64,000 bases of DNA from positions 33,061 to 97,060 of the forward strand of contig JAGIBF010000011.1 in NCBI GenBank assembly GCA_017744515.1, written 5' to 3'. Positions 7,848-16,175 of the stretch are shown one piece after another. This DNA is from Niastella sp. Its GTDB lineage: Bacteria; Bacteroidota; Bacteroidia; Chitinophagales; Chitinophagaceae. Position 1 is the first letter of the stretch; each line of letters opens with the position of its first letter. The notes beneath the pieces are model-generated. The model ran no database searches and was not told the DNA's origin. It worked only from the letters and a program-made list of their open reading frames with translations. Both the position numbers and the translations under genes were made by a program.

Positions 7848-10800
7848 ATGGCACTACCCCATCTCATAAAGTACGTCTATACGAATGGAACAGATGAAGT
7901 AATCCGTCGCGGTAAAAAGATACATGCTATCGGGTATGTGGAACTGGTGGATTATGATGAGCTTACTGATTCTGTGGTGTTCCGCGTAAAAGACGATAGT
8001 TACTCTACTTATTACAAGGTCAATATCCAGAAGTTCAAGGACCCGCGTACCTTATCGGTTCGTTGTGCCTGTCCTTATAACCTCGGTGATATCTGCCGTC
8101 ATGAGGCGGCGGCGCTTATCCAATTGCAGGAGATGCTGGATAAGAACATGTTGAAAGCCGAAGACGCCGATTACGACCAGCGGCATACGGTGGTGAAGAT
8201 GAAGATCATCGACCTGAAGACGCTGCGCCTGCTTTGTTCGCCCGAAAGCTATGCTACGGCAGAGAAATACCTGCGTACGCAAAGAGTGGACATCGAATAT
8301 GCCAAAGATGAAGTAGTAAAAGCGCGGGTAAATATCGAGGACAAAGACTGGATGGTGGTGATCCGCAAGAACGAAGAAAGGAATTTCGATACGAGTTGTG
8401 AGTATGAAGATAAACTGCACCCGCTTGGCCTGCCCAAGGTGATCGTGTTCCTGCAATTGCTCAATAGTTACGGCCCTTATTATTTTGATACGATCCGCAA
8501 CTGGGATAAGGAAAAGAACAAGCTGCTGGAAGCTTATGGCTATAGCCTGAGTGATAATCTCGAAGGCAAGTTTGAGTTTACGTACAAAGAAGGCAAGCCC
8601 TTCCTGCGCGTGCTGGATACCAGCATTAAACGCATTGCCCCTACAGGGTCTTCACGCCCATCGGCCAAGCCTTTGCCGGTGGAGGTAGAAACGCCGCAAC
8701 AACAGGTTGGTACAGAGGTACCCGAAGGCGTCGAAAAAGCGCCCGATGCGCCGGCCCAGCGCCTGGGTATTGTATTCAATTTTAACCAGAAAGGTTATCC
8801 CGGATTCTCTATCGATGGCATTACCGGCGAATCCAATGAAGAAGTAAGCGCTTATGTAGGCAAAGTGGAAAAGCTGGACCTGTCGAAGTTTATCAATGTA
8901 GATGTTTATAACGATCATGATAAACACCTGATCGCTCCGCTGCGCAAAATGCAGGAAGGCGAAATTACCAAGTACCTCAACCGCAACTCTCCGTTCAGCG
9001 GCATCTGGGAAAATATTATTCACCACGAAGAAGACGATTTACCGGAAGAGACAAAGGCGCTCATGGTAGAATACCTGCATCCGAAACTCAAGAAGATGTT
9101 CTCGGATATTGCGGCCAGTCCCTTTGTGTTTTACCTCAATGGCAAGAAGCCTTTCAAAACAGAGAACCTGCACTCCGTAGGTATAGTAACCGATCATATT
9201 ACGCCTTACTTCAAAGTAGTGGCGGGCAAGAGCAATTATGAAGTGGAATGCTGGGTGAAGCTGAACGGTCAGCCGGTGCCGGTTACCGAGAACGCGCTCA
9301 ACAGCAGTCTGCTGTTCTTTTACCAGGACAATCTTTTCCTGTGGAATACACCTGAAGAGGTGAATCTTGTTACACGTTTTCATGGCAAGGGTAAGATCAC
9401 GGTGCCCAAATCGCAATGGGCTGAACAGCTGCGACAGCTGGTATTGCCGCTGACGAAAGAATACCATGTTGAGTTTGACCAATCGCTGATCAGCGAGATC
9501 AAAGAAGGCGATCCGGAGAAGCGTATCATATTACAGGAGAAAGGCGATTACCTCGTGTTCCAGCCTTTCTTTTCTTATAAAGGATTTGAAACCAAGCCGG
9601 GTGGTAAAGATGAATTGATCATCCCCGATGGCGATAAGGTGTTGATCGTTCACCGCGATAAGGATAAAGAGCAGCAGTTCATTCAAAAGCTGGAAGCCCT
9701 GCATTCCAATTTCATCCGCCCCGAAGGTGGTCAGCAACTGGCCCTCAAAGGCAATGATGTATTGAAGAATAACTGGTTCTTCCTGTTTGTGGATGCGATG
9801 AAAGACATGAAGGTGCCGGTATTTGGTTTTGAGGCGTTGAAGAATTTCCGTTTCAATACGGCCAAGCCACAAACCAAGATCCACATCAGCAGCAATACCG
9901 ATTGGTTTGATGCCCGCGTGGATATCGTGTTTGGTGAACAGAAAGTAACAGTTGCCGATGTAAAGAAAGCATTGGCCAACCGCCAGCAGTTTGTACAGCT
10001 GAATGATGGTACGTTGGGTATTCTGCCCGAGGAGTGGATCAAGAAGTATTCGTTGCTGTTCAGGGTGGGAGAGGGTAAGCAAAACCAGTTGCGCCTGTCC
10101 AAGTATCATATGAGCGTAATAGATGAGTTGTATGATGGACGCAGTGAGGAAGAGCTGGTATTGAAACTCGAAGAGAAGTATGATCAATTGAGGAGCTTCA
10201 ATAAGATCAGGGAGATCCCGGTGCCGGAACACCTCGCTCATATTTTACGTCCTTACCAGGAGCATGGCTTCCACTGGCTCAATTACCTCAGCGAAATTGG
10301 ATGGGGTGGTATCCTGGCCGATGACATGGGTCTTGGTAAAACCGTACAGGCCCTGTCGTACATGCATTACTACCGCAAGCACCATGGCCACCTGAAAGCA
10401 CTGGTGGTTTGTCCCACAACGCTGATGTTTAACTGGGAAAATGAAATTCGAAAGTTCACACCTGAACTTACTTATTATATACACCATGGTGGTGAACGTA
10501 CACGTAACAAAGAACAGTTTGCCAGTTCAGAAGTAGTGATCACTACTTATGGCACTTTGCGCAGCGATATCAAGTTGCTGGTGGATATCCAGTTTGACTA
10601 TGTGATCCTTGATGAATCGCAAGCCATCAAGAACCCGGCGAGCAAGGTAACACGTGCGGCTTGCCTGTTGAATTCAAAGAACCGCATCTGCCTCAGTGGT
10701 ACGCCGCTGCAGAATAATACGTTTGACATCTTCGCGCAGATGAACTTTCTCAACCCGGGTATGCTGGGTAGTCTGGAGTTCTTCCGCCAGGAATTTGCTA

Positions 10801-11633
10801 TTCCGATCGACAAGTTTGGCGAAGCAGACCGCAAAGACCATTTGCGCAAGCTGCTGTTTCCGTTCATCCTGCGCCGTACCAAAGAACAGGTAGCTAAAGA
10901 CCTGCCTGAAAAGACAGAGACGATTCTCTATTGTGAAATGGACGATGAGCAACGTAATATATACGATGCTTACCGCAACGACTTCCGCGATAAGATACTG
11001 GGCACGATCGAAAGTCAGGGTATCCAACGTTCACAGCTTACCATCTTGCAGGGCCTTATGAAGCTGCGCCAGATCTGTGACTCCCCGGCTATCTTGAACG
11101 AAACGGAGAAATTCCCCAACCACTCTATCAAGCTCGAAGAACTGGGCCGTGAGATCACGGAAAACATCAGCGATCACAAGGCACTCGTGTTCTCTCAATT
11201 CCTCGGCATGCTGGCATTGATCAGGGAAAAACTGAAAGAGCTGGATGTGGACTATGAATATTTTGATGGCAGCACTTCTGCCGTTGATCGTGAGAAAGCG
11301 ATCCAACGTTTCCAGAACGATAAGAACTGCCGGGTGTTCCTTATTTCATTGAAAGCGGGTGGTGTGGGTTTGAACCTGACGGCGGCGGACTACGTATATA
11401 TAGTAGATCCCTGGTGGAACCCTGCCGTGGAACAACAGGCCATCGACCGTACGCACCGGATTGGGCAGACGAAGAACATCTTTGCTTATCGCATGATCTG
11501 TAAGGATACCATTGAAGATAAGATACTTCAGCTGCAGGACAGGAAGCGCCTCCTGGCCAAAGACCTCATCACCGATGACGAAGGCTTCGTAAAGAGCCTT
11601 ACCAGGGAGGATGTGGAATACCTGTTCAGCTAA
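7848..11633 (+). CDS. SWIM zinc finger SNF2-family DNA-dependent ATPase
   Basis: A 1261-residue Swi2/Snf2 superfamily-2 translocase of the bacterial stand-alone type. A SWIM zinc finger lies near the N-terminus, with ligands Cys73-x-Cys75 and Cys83-x-His85. A long middle region (100-780) shows beta-rich patterns. The helicase core fills 800-1261: motif I GLGKT (828-832), motif II DESQ (922-925), SGTPLQNN, then the C-terminal lobe with DGSTSAVDREK and motif VI QAIDRTHRIGQ (Arg1201, Arg1204). Such proteins are widespread in Bacteroidota and their substrate is unknown. No methyltransferase, nuclease or restriction gene is next to it, so a defence role has no support from context. A stem-loop terminator follows. 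Confidence 0.93.
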   Translation: MALPHLIKYVYTNGTDEVIRRGKKIHAIGYVELVDYDELTDSVVFRVKDDSYSTYYKVNIQKFKDPRTLSVRCACPYNLGDICRHEAAALIQLQEMLDKNMLKAEDADYDQRHTVVKMKIIDLKTLRLLCSPESYATAEKYLRTQRVDIEYAKDEVVKARVNIEDKDWMVVIRKNEERNFDTSCEYEDKLHPLGLPKVIVFLQLLNSYGPYYFDTIRNWDKEKNKLLEAYGYSLSDNLEGKFEFTYKEGKPFLRVLDTSIKRIAPTGSSRPSAKPLPVEVETPQQQVGTEVPEGVEKAPDAPAQRLGIVFNFNQKGYPGFSIDGITGESNEEVSAYVGKVEKLDLSKFINVDVYNDHDKHLIAPLRKMQEGEITKYLNRNSPFSGIWENIIHHEEDDLPEETKALMVEYLHPKLKKMFSDIAASPFVFYLNGKKPFKTENLHSVGIVTDHITPYFKVVAGKSNYEVECWVKLNGQPVPVTENALNSSLLFFYQDNLFLWNTPEEVNLVTRFHGKGKITVPKSQWAEQLRQLVLPLTKEYHVEFDQSLISEIKEGDPEKRIILQEKGDYLVFQPFFSYKGFETKPGGKDELIIPDGDKVLIVHRDKDKEQQFIQKLEALHSNFIRPEGGQQLALKGNDVLKNNWFFLFVDAMKDMKVPVFGFEALKNFRFNTAKPQTKIHISSNTDWFDARVDIVFGEQKVTVADVKKALANRQQFVQLNDGTLGILPEEWIKKYSLLFRVGEGKQNQLRLSKYHMSVIDELYDGRSEEELVLKLEEKYDQLRSFNKIREIPVPEHLAHILRPYQEHGFHWLNYLSEIGWGGILADDMGLGKTVQALSYMHYYRKHHGHLKALVVCPTTLMFNWENEIRKFTPELTYYIHHGGERTRNKEQFASSEVVITTYGTLRSDIKLLVDIQFDYVILDESQAIKNPASKVTRAACLLNSKNRICLSGTPLQNNTFDIFAQMNFLNPGMLGSLEFFRQEFAIPIDKFGEADRKDHLRKLLFPFILRRTKEQVAKDLPEKTETILYCEMDDEQRNIYDAYRNDFRDKILGTIESQGIQRSQLTILQGLMKLRQICDSPAILNETEKFPNHSIKLEELGREITENISDHKALVFSQFLGMLALIREKLKELDVDYEYFDGSTSAVDREKAIQRFQNDKNCRVFLISLKAGGVGLNLTAADYVYIVDPWWNPAVEQQAIDRTHRIGQTKNIFAYRMICKDTIEDKILQLQDRKRLLAKDLITDDEGFVKSLTREDVEYLFS

Positions 11634-11651
11634 TCATGATAAGACTACGAA

Positions 11652-11710
11652 CAGACCTGACTGGTTTAGCCGGTGCCTGTGGCTGGCAAAGCCCCGTCAG
11701 GTCTCTTTTC
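11652..11710 (+). terminator. Stem-loop terminator after the SNF2 gene
   Basis: AGACCTGAC (11653-11661) pairs perfectly with GTCAGGTCT (11696-11704), with a 34-base loop containing a further AGCC/GGCT stem, followed by CTTTTC. The architecture matches the terminator after rho. Confidence 0.6.
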
Positions 11711-11892
11711 AGGGCTGGCCAACCAATTTAGATCAACAAATCGTTACCACTTAAACAATTCATCTCCACGGACCTGTAGATGGCTTATTAATTTCTGTCG
11801 GGTTCTGGTTAATTTATGGCGCGGGGCCTACACAAGTTTGTGTTAAACGCAGCGTCTAACCCTGTATATTTCGAACTTTTTATACAACCTGC

Positions 11893-14880
11893 ATGAGCAA
11901 GATATTGACCCTGTTGATTTTATTGACCGGATTAGGCACTGCCGCCTTCGCACAAAAAGGGAGCGTGAAGGGCAAACTTACTGACTCAACCTATAAAGAA
12001 GTACTGTCCGAAGCGACAGTTTCCGTATTGAATTTCAAAGACTCTTCTGTAGTTGCTTATACTATTTCAAATGCCAAAGGCGAATTCGAGATCAAGAACC
12101 TCGATACCGGCACTTATCGCCTCAATGTTTCCTACCAGGGCTACCAGCAGTTTAATAAAAAGATAACCATCACATCCGACACATCGGCAATAGATCTTGC
12201 CATTGTTTACATGGATAAGAAAACAACCCTGTTGGATGAGGTGATAGTGGAAGCGCCCCCTATTTCAGTGAAGAAGGATACCATCGAGTTTAAAGCCAGC
12301 GCTTTCAAGACCAAGCCCAACTCTACGGCTGAAGATGTGTTTAAAAAAGTGCCGGGCCTACAGGTAGATAAAGATGGTAATGTAAAAGCGCAGGGTGAAG
12401 ATGTGCAGAAAGTATATGTAGATGGTAAAGAATTTTTTGGCAGCGACCCCAAGCTGGCTACCAAGAATATCACGGCCGATATGATCGAGTCGATCCAGGT
12501 ATTTGATGATATGAGCGATCAGGCGAGGTTTACCCGTATCGATGACGGCAGCCGTTCTAAAACGATCAACATCCGTCTGAAGAAAGATAAACGTAAAGGT
12601 TATTTCGGCCGCGCTGTATTGGGCGGTGGTTATAGCGAAGAGAATAAAGACTTCCGTTATGATGGAAGTTTCAACTTCAGCCGCTTCAATGGTGACCGTC
12701 GAATCTCTATTCTTGGTCAGGCCAATAATATCAATAAACAAAGCTTCAACTTCAACGATATTTCCGGCGGCGGTGGCAACCGTGGCGGCGGCGGAGGCGG
12801 TGGCTTCGGTGGTGGTGGATTTGGTGGCTTCGGCGGTGGCGGCGGAGGTTTTGGAGGCGGCGGTGGTGGCCGTGGCGGCGGTATGGGCTTCGGTGCGCTG
12901 AGCAGCGGTGCTTCCGGCGGTATCACCAAAACATTATCCGGCGGTATCAACTATACCGATAAATGGTCGTCCAAAGTAGATGTAACTGCCAGCTATTTCT
13001 ATTCCAATACAAATAATCATGCTGAGCAAACCATCCGTCAATCGAGCGACCTCAGTAATACAATAAGAGGCAAGATCGTTACCGACTCTGCTGCTGTACA
13101 GGAAGAGTTTGCTTCTACGGATACAAAGAACCAGAATCACCGGTTCAACCTTCGTCTGGAAGCAGCGATCGATACCATGAATTCGATCCTGTATACGCCT
13201 TCGGCTACCTTCCAGCGTTCACAAACTTTCAACTACCTGGTAGATACTATTTATCGTTACTCTCCTACGAACGGTGGCAACTACCTGGCCAATACGATCC
13301 TGACCAACAGTTCAAATGAGCGGGAAAGCTATAATGTCAACAACAACGTGTTGTACCGTCGCAAGTTCACTAAACCGGGCAGAACGTTTACTTTAGGAGT
13401 GAACCATAGCCTTAACCGCAGTGAGACGGATGGCAAAACTTTTTCACCGATCCGTTCATATGATTATGCTGGTAACATCATCCAGGACTCCCTGCAGGAT
13501 TTCATCAGCAATTCGTTGACAAAGTCATCCAATGCGGTTGTCAGCTCTTCTTACACGGAGCCGATCGATCACAATAAGTTGATCGAGTTGAACTATGCTT
13601 ATACCAATACCCATAGCACTTCCGACAGGGTTGCTTATAACTATGACAGTACCAGCAAAGGCTATACGGTGAAGAACCTGGCACAGAGCAACTATTTCGA
13701 GAACGACAATATCAAACACCGGGCTGGCGCCAATTTCCGGGTACAAACTACCAAATACAACTTCCAGTTGGGTGGTGCTGTAGAGTTCTCCGATCTTACC
13801 AACCGCACAGTACGGCCGCTTACATCGAAGGATACTACTGTGCAGCAGAGTTTCTTCAACTTTCAGCCTATTGCCCGTTTGAACTTTACGTTCACCCGCA
13901 CGAAGAACCTGCGTATCTCGTACATGGGGCGCACCAATCAGCCTTCTATTACACAGTTGCAGGATGCACCTGATTTCTCCAACCAGTTTTCGGTTACCAA
14001 TGGTAATCCTTTCCTGAAGCAGGAGTATTCCAACTTTGTGAATGTGAACTATAGCTCTTTCAACATCTCTACTTTCAAGCTCTTTACTGCCAACCTGAAC
14101 TTCAGCAATACCAGCAATAAGATCGTGAACGATGTGGACACCGTTCCTGATTATTTGAAGAAGTATAATAATACGCCTGGTGCGCAGTACATTGTACCGG
14201 TGAACCTGAACGGTTCTTTCAATGCCTCTTCTTTCATTACTGTAGGTTTACCATTGAGGGGCAAGTTGAAAGGTAGCAGCATCAATCTTACCAACAACGC
14301 CAATTTTTCACGTAACGCGGCTATCCAGTCAAAACAAACTTATTTCACCAACAACTTCGGTATTACGCAAACCGTGCGTTTCAACCTCGATATCAAGAAC
14401 CTGAATGCCGGATTGGAAGGAAGCCTTACTTATAATAATATCAAGTATTCAGGCAACATCCGGAATGCTCAGGAGCAGAACTACTACACGCAGAACTATT
14501 CAGTGGACCTGGCCTATACTTTCCTGAAGCACTTTGTGTATTCTTCCGACTTCGACCTGAATATTTACAGTGGCCGTGGTGCAGGTTTCGACCAAAGCAT
14601 TCCTTTGTGGAATACCAGCCTGGCCATGCAAATATTTAAAAAGCAGAACGGGGAGATCAAGTTTTCCGTGAATGACTTGTTGAACCAGAACCAGAGCATT
14701 TCCCGTACAGTAGATGGCTTGAACATTCGTGATAGCCGTTCGCTGGTGTTGAAACGCTATTTCATGCTGACATTTACTTACAACCTGAACCGTGCCGGCG
14801 CTCCTAACCAACAAGGTCGTGGCGAAGGTGGTCCAGGCGGCATGCCACGTCAAATGCAACGCTTCAATCGTGGCGGCTAA
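11893..14880 (+). CDS. Outer-membrane beta-barrel protein with carboxypeptidase-regulatory domain and Gly-rich loop
   Basis: A 995-residue TonB-receptor-like OMP of the OMP_b-brl_3 type. The signal peptide (1-20) ends AFAQ. A CarboxypepD_reg-like beta-sandwich covers 24-105, then a plug-like domain (110-235) with VPGLQVDKDGNVKAQGEDVQ and VYVDGKEFFGSDPK, then a barrel to the C-terminus. Residues 292-334 are a nearly pure Gly tract broken by Phe, Arg and Met, probably a surface or periplasmic loop. The C-terminal 35 residues are Gly/Arg/Gln-rich beyond the last strand (YFMLTFTYNL). It is a paralogue of the 938-residue protein downstream. Ligand unknown. Confidence 0.9.
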   Translation: MSKILTLLILLTGLGTAAFAQKGSVKGKLTDSTYKEVLSEATVSVLNFKDSSVVAYTISNAKGEFEIKNLDTGTYRLNVSYQGYQQFNKKITITSDTSAIDLAIVYMDKKTTLLDEVIVEAPPISVKKDTIEFKASAFKTKPNSTAEDVFKKVPGLQVDKDGNVKAQGEDVQKVYVDGKEFFGSDPKLATKNITADMIESIQVFDDMSDQARFTRIDDGSRSKTINIRLKKDKRKGYFGRAVLGGGYSEENKDFRYDGSFNFSRFNGDRRISILGQANNINKQSFNFNDISGGGGNRGGGGGGGFGGGGFGGFGGGGGGFGGGGGGRGGGMGFGALSSGASGGITKTLSGGINYTDKWSSKVDVTASYFYSNTNNHAEQTIRQSSDLSNTIRGKIVTDSAAVQEEFASTDTKNQNHRFNLRLEAAIDTMNSILYTPSATFQRSQTFNYLVDTIYRYSPTNGGNYLANTILTNSSNERESYNVNNNVLYRRKFTKPGRTFTLGVNHSLNRSETDGKTFSPIRSYDYAGNIIQDSLQDFISNSLTKSSNAVVSSSYTEPIDHNKLIELNYAYTNTHSTSDRVAYNYDSTSKGYTVKNLAQSNYFENDNIKHRAGANFRVQTTKYNFQLGGAVEFSDLTNRTVRPLTSKDTTVQQSFFNFQPIARLNFTFTRTKNLRISYMGRTNQPSITQLQDAPDFSNQFSVTNGNPFLKQEYSNFVNVNYSSFNISTFKLFTANLNFSNTSNKIVNDVDTVPDYLKKYNNTPGAQYIVPVNLNGSFNASSFITVGLPLRGKLKGSSINLTNNANFSRNAAIQSKQTYFTNNFGITQTVRFNLDIKNLNAGLEGSLTYNNIKYSGNIRNAQEQNYYTQNYSVDLAYTFLKHFVYSSDFDLNIYSGRGAGFDQSIPLWNTSLAMQIFKKQNGEIKFSVNDLLNQNQSISRTVDGLNIRDSRSLVLKRYFMLTFTYNLNRAGAPNQQGRGEGGPGGMPRQMQRFNRGG
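12766..12894 (+). repeat. GGY codon repeat tract encoding a glycine-rich loop
   Basis: About 43 codons, mostly GGC/GGT with interspersed TTC/TTT (Phe), form a simple-sequence tract inside the OMP gene. The paralogue downstream lacks it. In-frame length change by slippage would alter only loop length. Confidence 0.8.
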
Positions 14881-14919
14881 TCCAAATAAGTTTTAATCCA
14901 TCCCTTCACAAGCATAACA

Positions 14920-14947
14920 GGCCTCCGCAAGGAGGCTTTGTTATTTT
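14920..14947 (+). terminator. GNRA-loop terminator after the OMP gene
   Basis: GCCTCC-GCAA-GGAGGC at 14921-14936, followed by TTTGTTATTTT. It lies 40 bases after the stop. Confidence 0.8.
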
Positions 14948-14965
14948 CGGGGATGCAAACAGGCA

Positions 14966-14992
14966 TAAAAAAGCCCCCACTTGCGCGGGGGC
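14966..14992 (-). terminator. Minus-strand terminator facing the first OMP gene
   Basis: On the minus strand GCCCCC-GC-GCAA-GT-GGGGGC (14973-14992) is followed by a run of six T (14967-14972). It ends a transcript that must come from 15,000-15,350 on the minus strand, where only a 56-codon frame exists. Confidence 0.75.
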
Positions 14993-15122
14993 CCAGCACA
15001 TACTGATTGTGGTTTCAGAGGTAAGTGCCGAAAAAGTTGAACCCTAAGGTTACGCCAGGTTGCCTGGAGCACGCCGGCGCATAATAAAGTTATGTAATAT
15101 CTCGTTAGTCTTGGGTGGTTGT

Positions 15123-15293
15123 TTAGCGTTGGTGTAAGCGATTTTTATTCAGGGAAGTGGTGATGGGCGAACGGCCTACCATCAGAACCGAGAGGAGGCT
15201 GCCTAAGAACCTGATAATGTTGGAGGAAGGACGATACATGTCTTTACAGATCTTGGCCCGGTGAGTGTCGTAATACATGGTGTTTTTGTGCAT
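15123..15293 (-). CDS. Possible 56-residue protein of unknown function
   Basis: ATG at 15293 to TAA at 15123 encodes a basic peptide beginning MHKNTMYYDTHRAKICKDMY, with a hydrophobic stretch NIIRFLGSLLSVLMVG and a basic C-terminus. I recognise no family. Support is indirect: it is the only frame of any length in an otherwise empty 550-base gap, and a strong minus-strand terminator lies 130 bases downstream. It could instead be a non-coding transcript. Confidence 0.4.
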   Translation of the reverse strand: MHKNTMYYDTHRAKICKDMYRPSSNIIRFLGSLLSVLMVGRSPITTSLNKNRLHQR

Positions 15294-15438
15294 GGAATAA
15301 TGGATTTTGGGATCAAAGTTTAGGTATAACCCACCATCAACGCTACCTTAATTGTTTTATTGTGTATGTGACCAAAAAGTAGATTTCCTATTTCAGGGGC
15401 CGGATAGATTGTCTATTTTTCGGGCCTAAATCCGTGCT

Positions 15439-16008
15439 ATGAAAAAGATCTACCTGCTCTTGTGGTTAGCTGCCTGCAGCGCCTCGCTCCAGGCGCAGGG
15501 TGTGTTCAGTAATAAGACCACCGCTGCCCTGCAAAAGGTGATTGAGGATTATCCCAACCGTTTTAAGAATATCAAAGGCGACCGGCTGACAGCCCATACC
15601 CGCGCCGTGGATTATAAAAGCCGCGTAGAGATTGCCGGCGCATTCAACTGTATCGTTACTGAATATTCCGCCAGCCCCAAAGACCAGTATAGCTGGAGCT
15701 GCGAGTTATCGCGCTCGGCCAATTTTGAGCAGGCCAAAGCCAGCTTTCATGATCTGTATACCCAGATATCCAATACCATTATCAAGATCGGAGGCGAAAA
15801 GCCTTTTATCCTGAACGGTAAATATGAGGCGCCTGCCGGTGAAAAGAAGGCAACTGCCATCCGTTTTGAATTACTATCTGCTCCGGAAGCAGTTCACTCA
15901 CTTAAAGTAGAACTTACCCTGTATCACACCACGGAATGGAAAGTGATGCTGGTGGTTTACGATCAGCCGCAATACGATGTAGCGATGAATCAGTCCGAAA
16001 GTCAGTAA
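15439..16008 (+). CDS. Exported protein of unknown function
   Basis: A 189-residue product with a signal peptide ending LQAQ. The rest is an alpha/beta pattern with no motif I recognise (PNRFKNIKGD, YSWSCELSRSANFEQAK, LKVELTLYHTTEWKVMLVVYD). Two Cys residues in the mature part (FNCIVTEYS and WSCELS) could form a disulfide. It shares the orientation of, and sits between, the two OMP genes, separated from the second by 167 bases that include a hairpin overlapping its own stop codon. Confidence 0.75.
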   Translation: MKKIYLLLWLAACSASLQAQGVFSNKTTAALQKVIEDYPNRFKNIKGDRLTAHTRAVDYKSRVEIAGAFNCIVTEYSASPKDQYSWSCELSRSANFEQAKASFHDLYTQISNTIIKIGGEKPFILNGKYEAPAGEKKATAIRFELLSAPEAVHSLKVELTLYHTTEWKVMLVVYDQPQYDVAMNQSESQ

Positions 16009-16043
16009 AGTCGGAAACTCCGCGAAGAAAGTCTTTCCGACTT
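16008..16043. repeat. Perfect hairpin at the stop codon
   Basis: AAGTCGGAAA (16008-16017) pairs with TTTCCGACTT (16034-16043), a 10-base perfect stem. No T run follows, so it is not a classic intrinsic terminator. Related words (CTTACGGTCTTTCC) continue to about 16065. Confidence 0.6.
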
Positions 16044-16114
16044 ACGGTCTTTCCATCTTACGGACCTGTTCTCATTTATTAACCTTCATTAACATTAAAG
16101 CAAGGCTGGTTAAC

Positions 16115-16144
16115 CTGCTTTCCTGCCGCGTACTAATATTTTCG
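16115..16144 (+). promoter_or_regulatory. Candidate promoter of the second OMP gene
   Basis: CTG (16115-16117), 19 bases, then TATTTTCG (16137-16144): one mismatch in each element relative to TTG-N19-TAnnTTTG. The ATG follows 31 bases later. Confidence 0.45.
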
Positions 16145-16175
16145 TAGATATAAAAACTCCGAAAATACGACCGGT

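Noticed and set aside
7848-11633. Defence system centred on the SNF2 ATPase
   Set aside because: No nuclease, methyltransferase or phospholipase-D partner beside it; it is a common housekeeping-like gene in this phylum.
12717-12950. Proline-rich 77-codon frame opposite the Gly tract
   Set aside because: Simply the complement of the GGY repeat.
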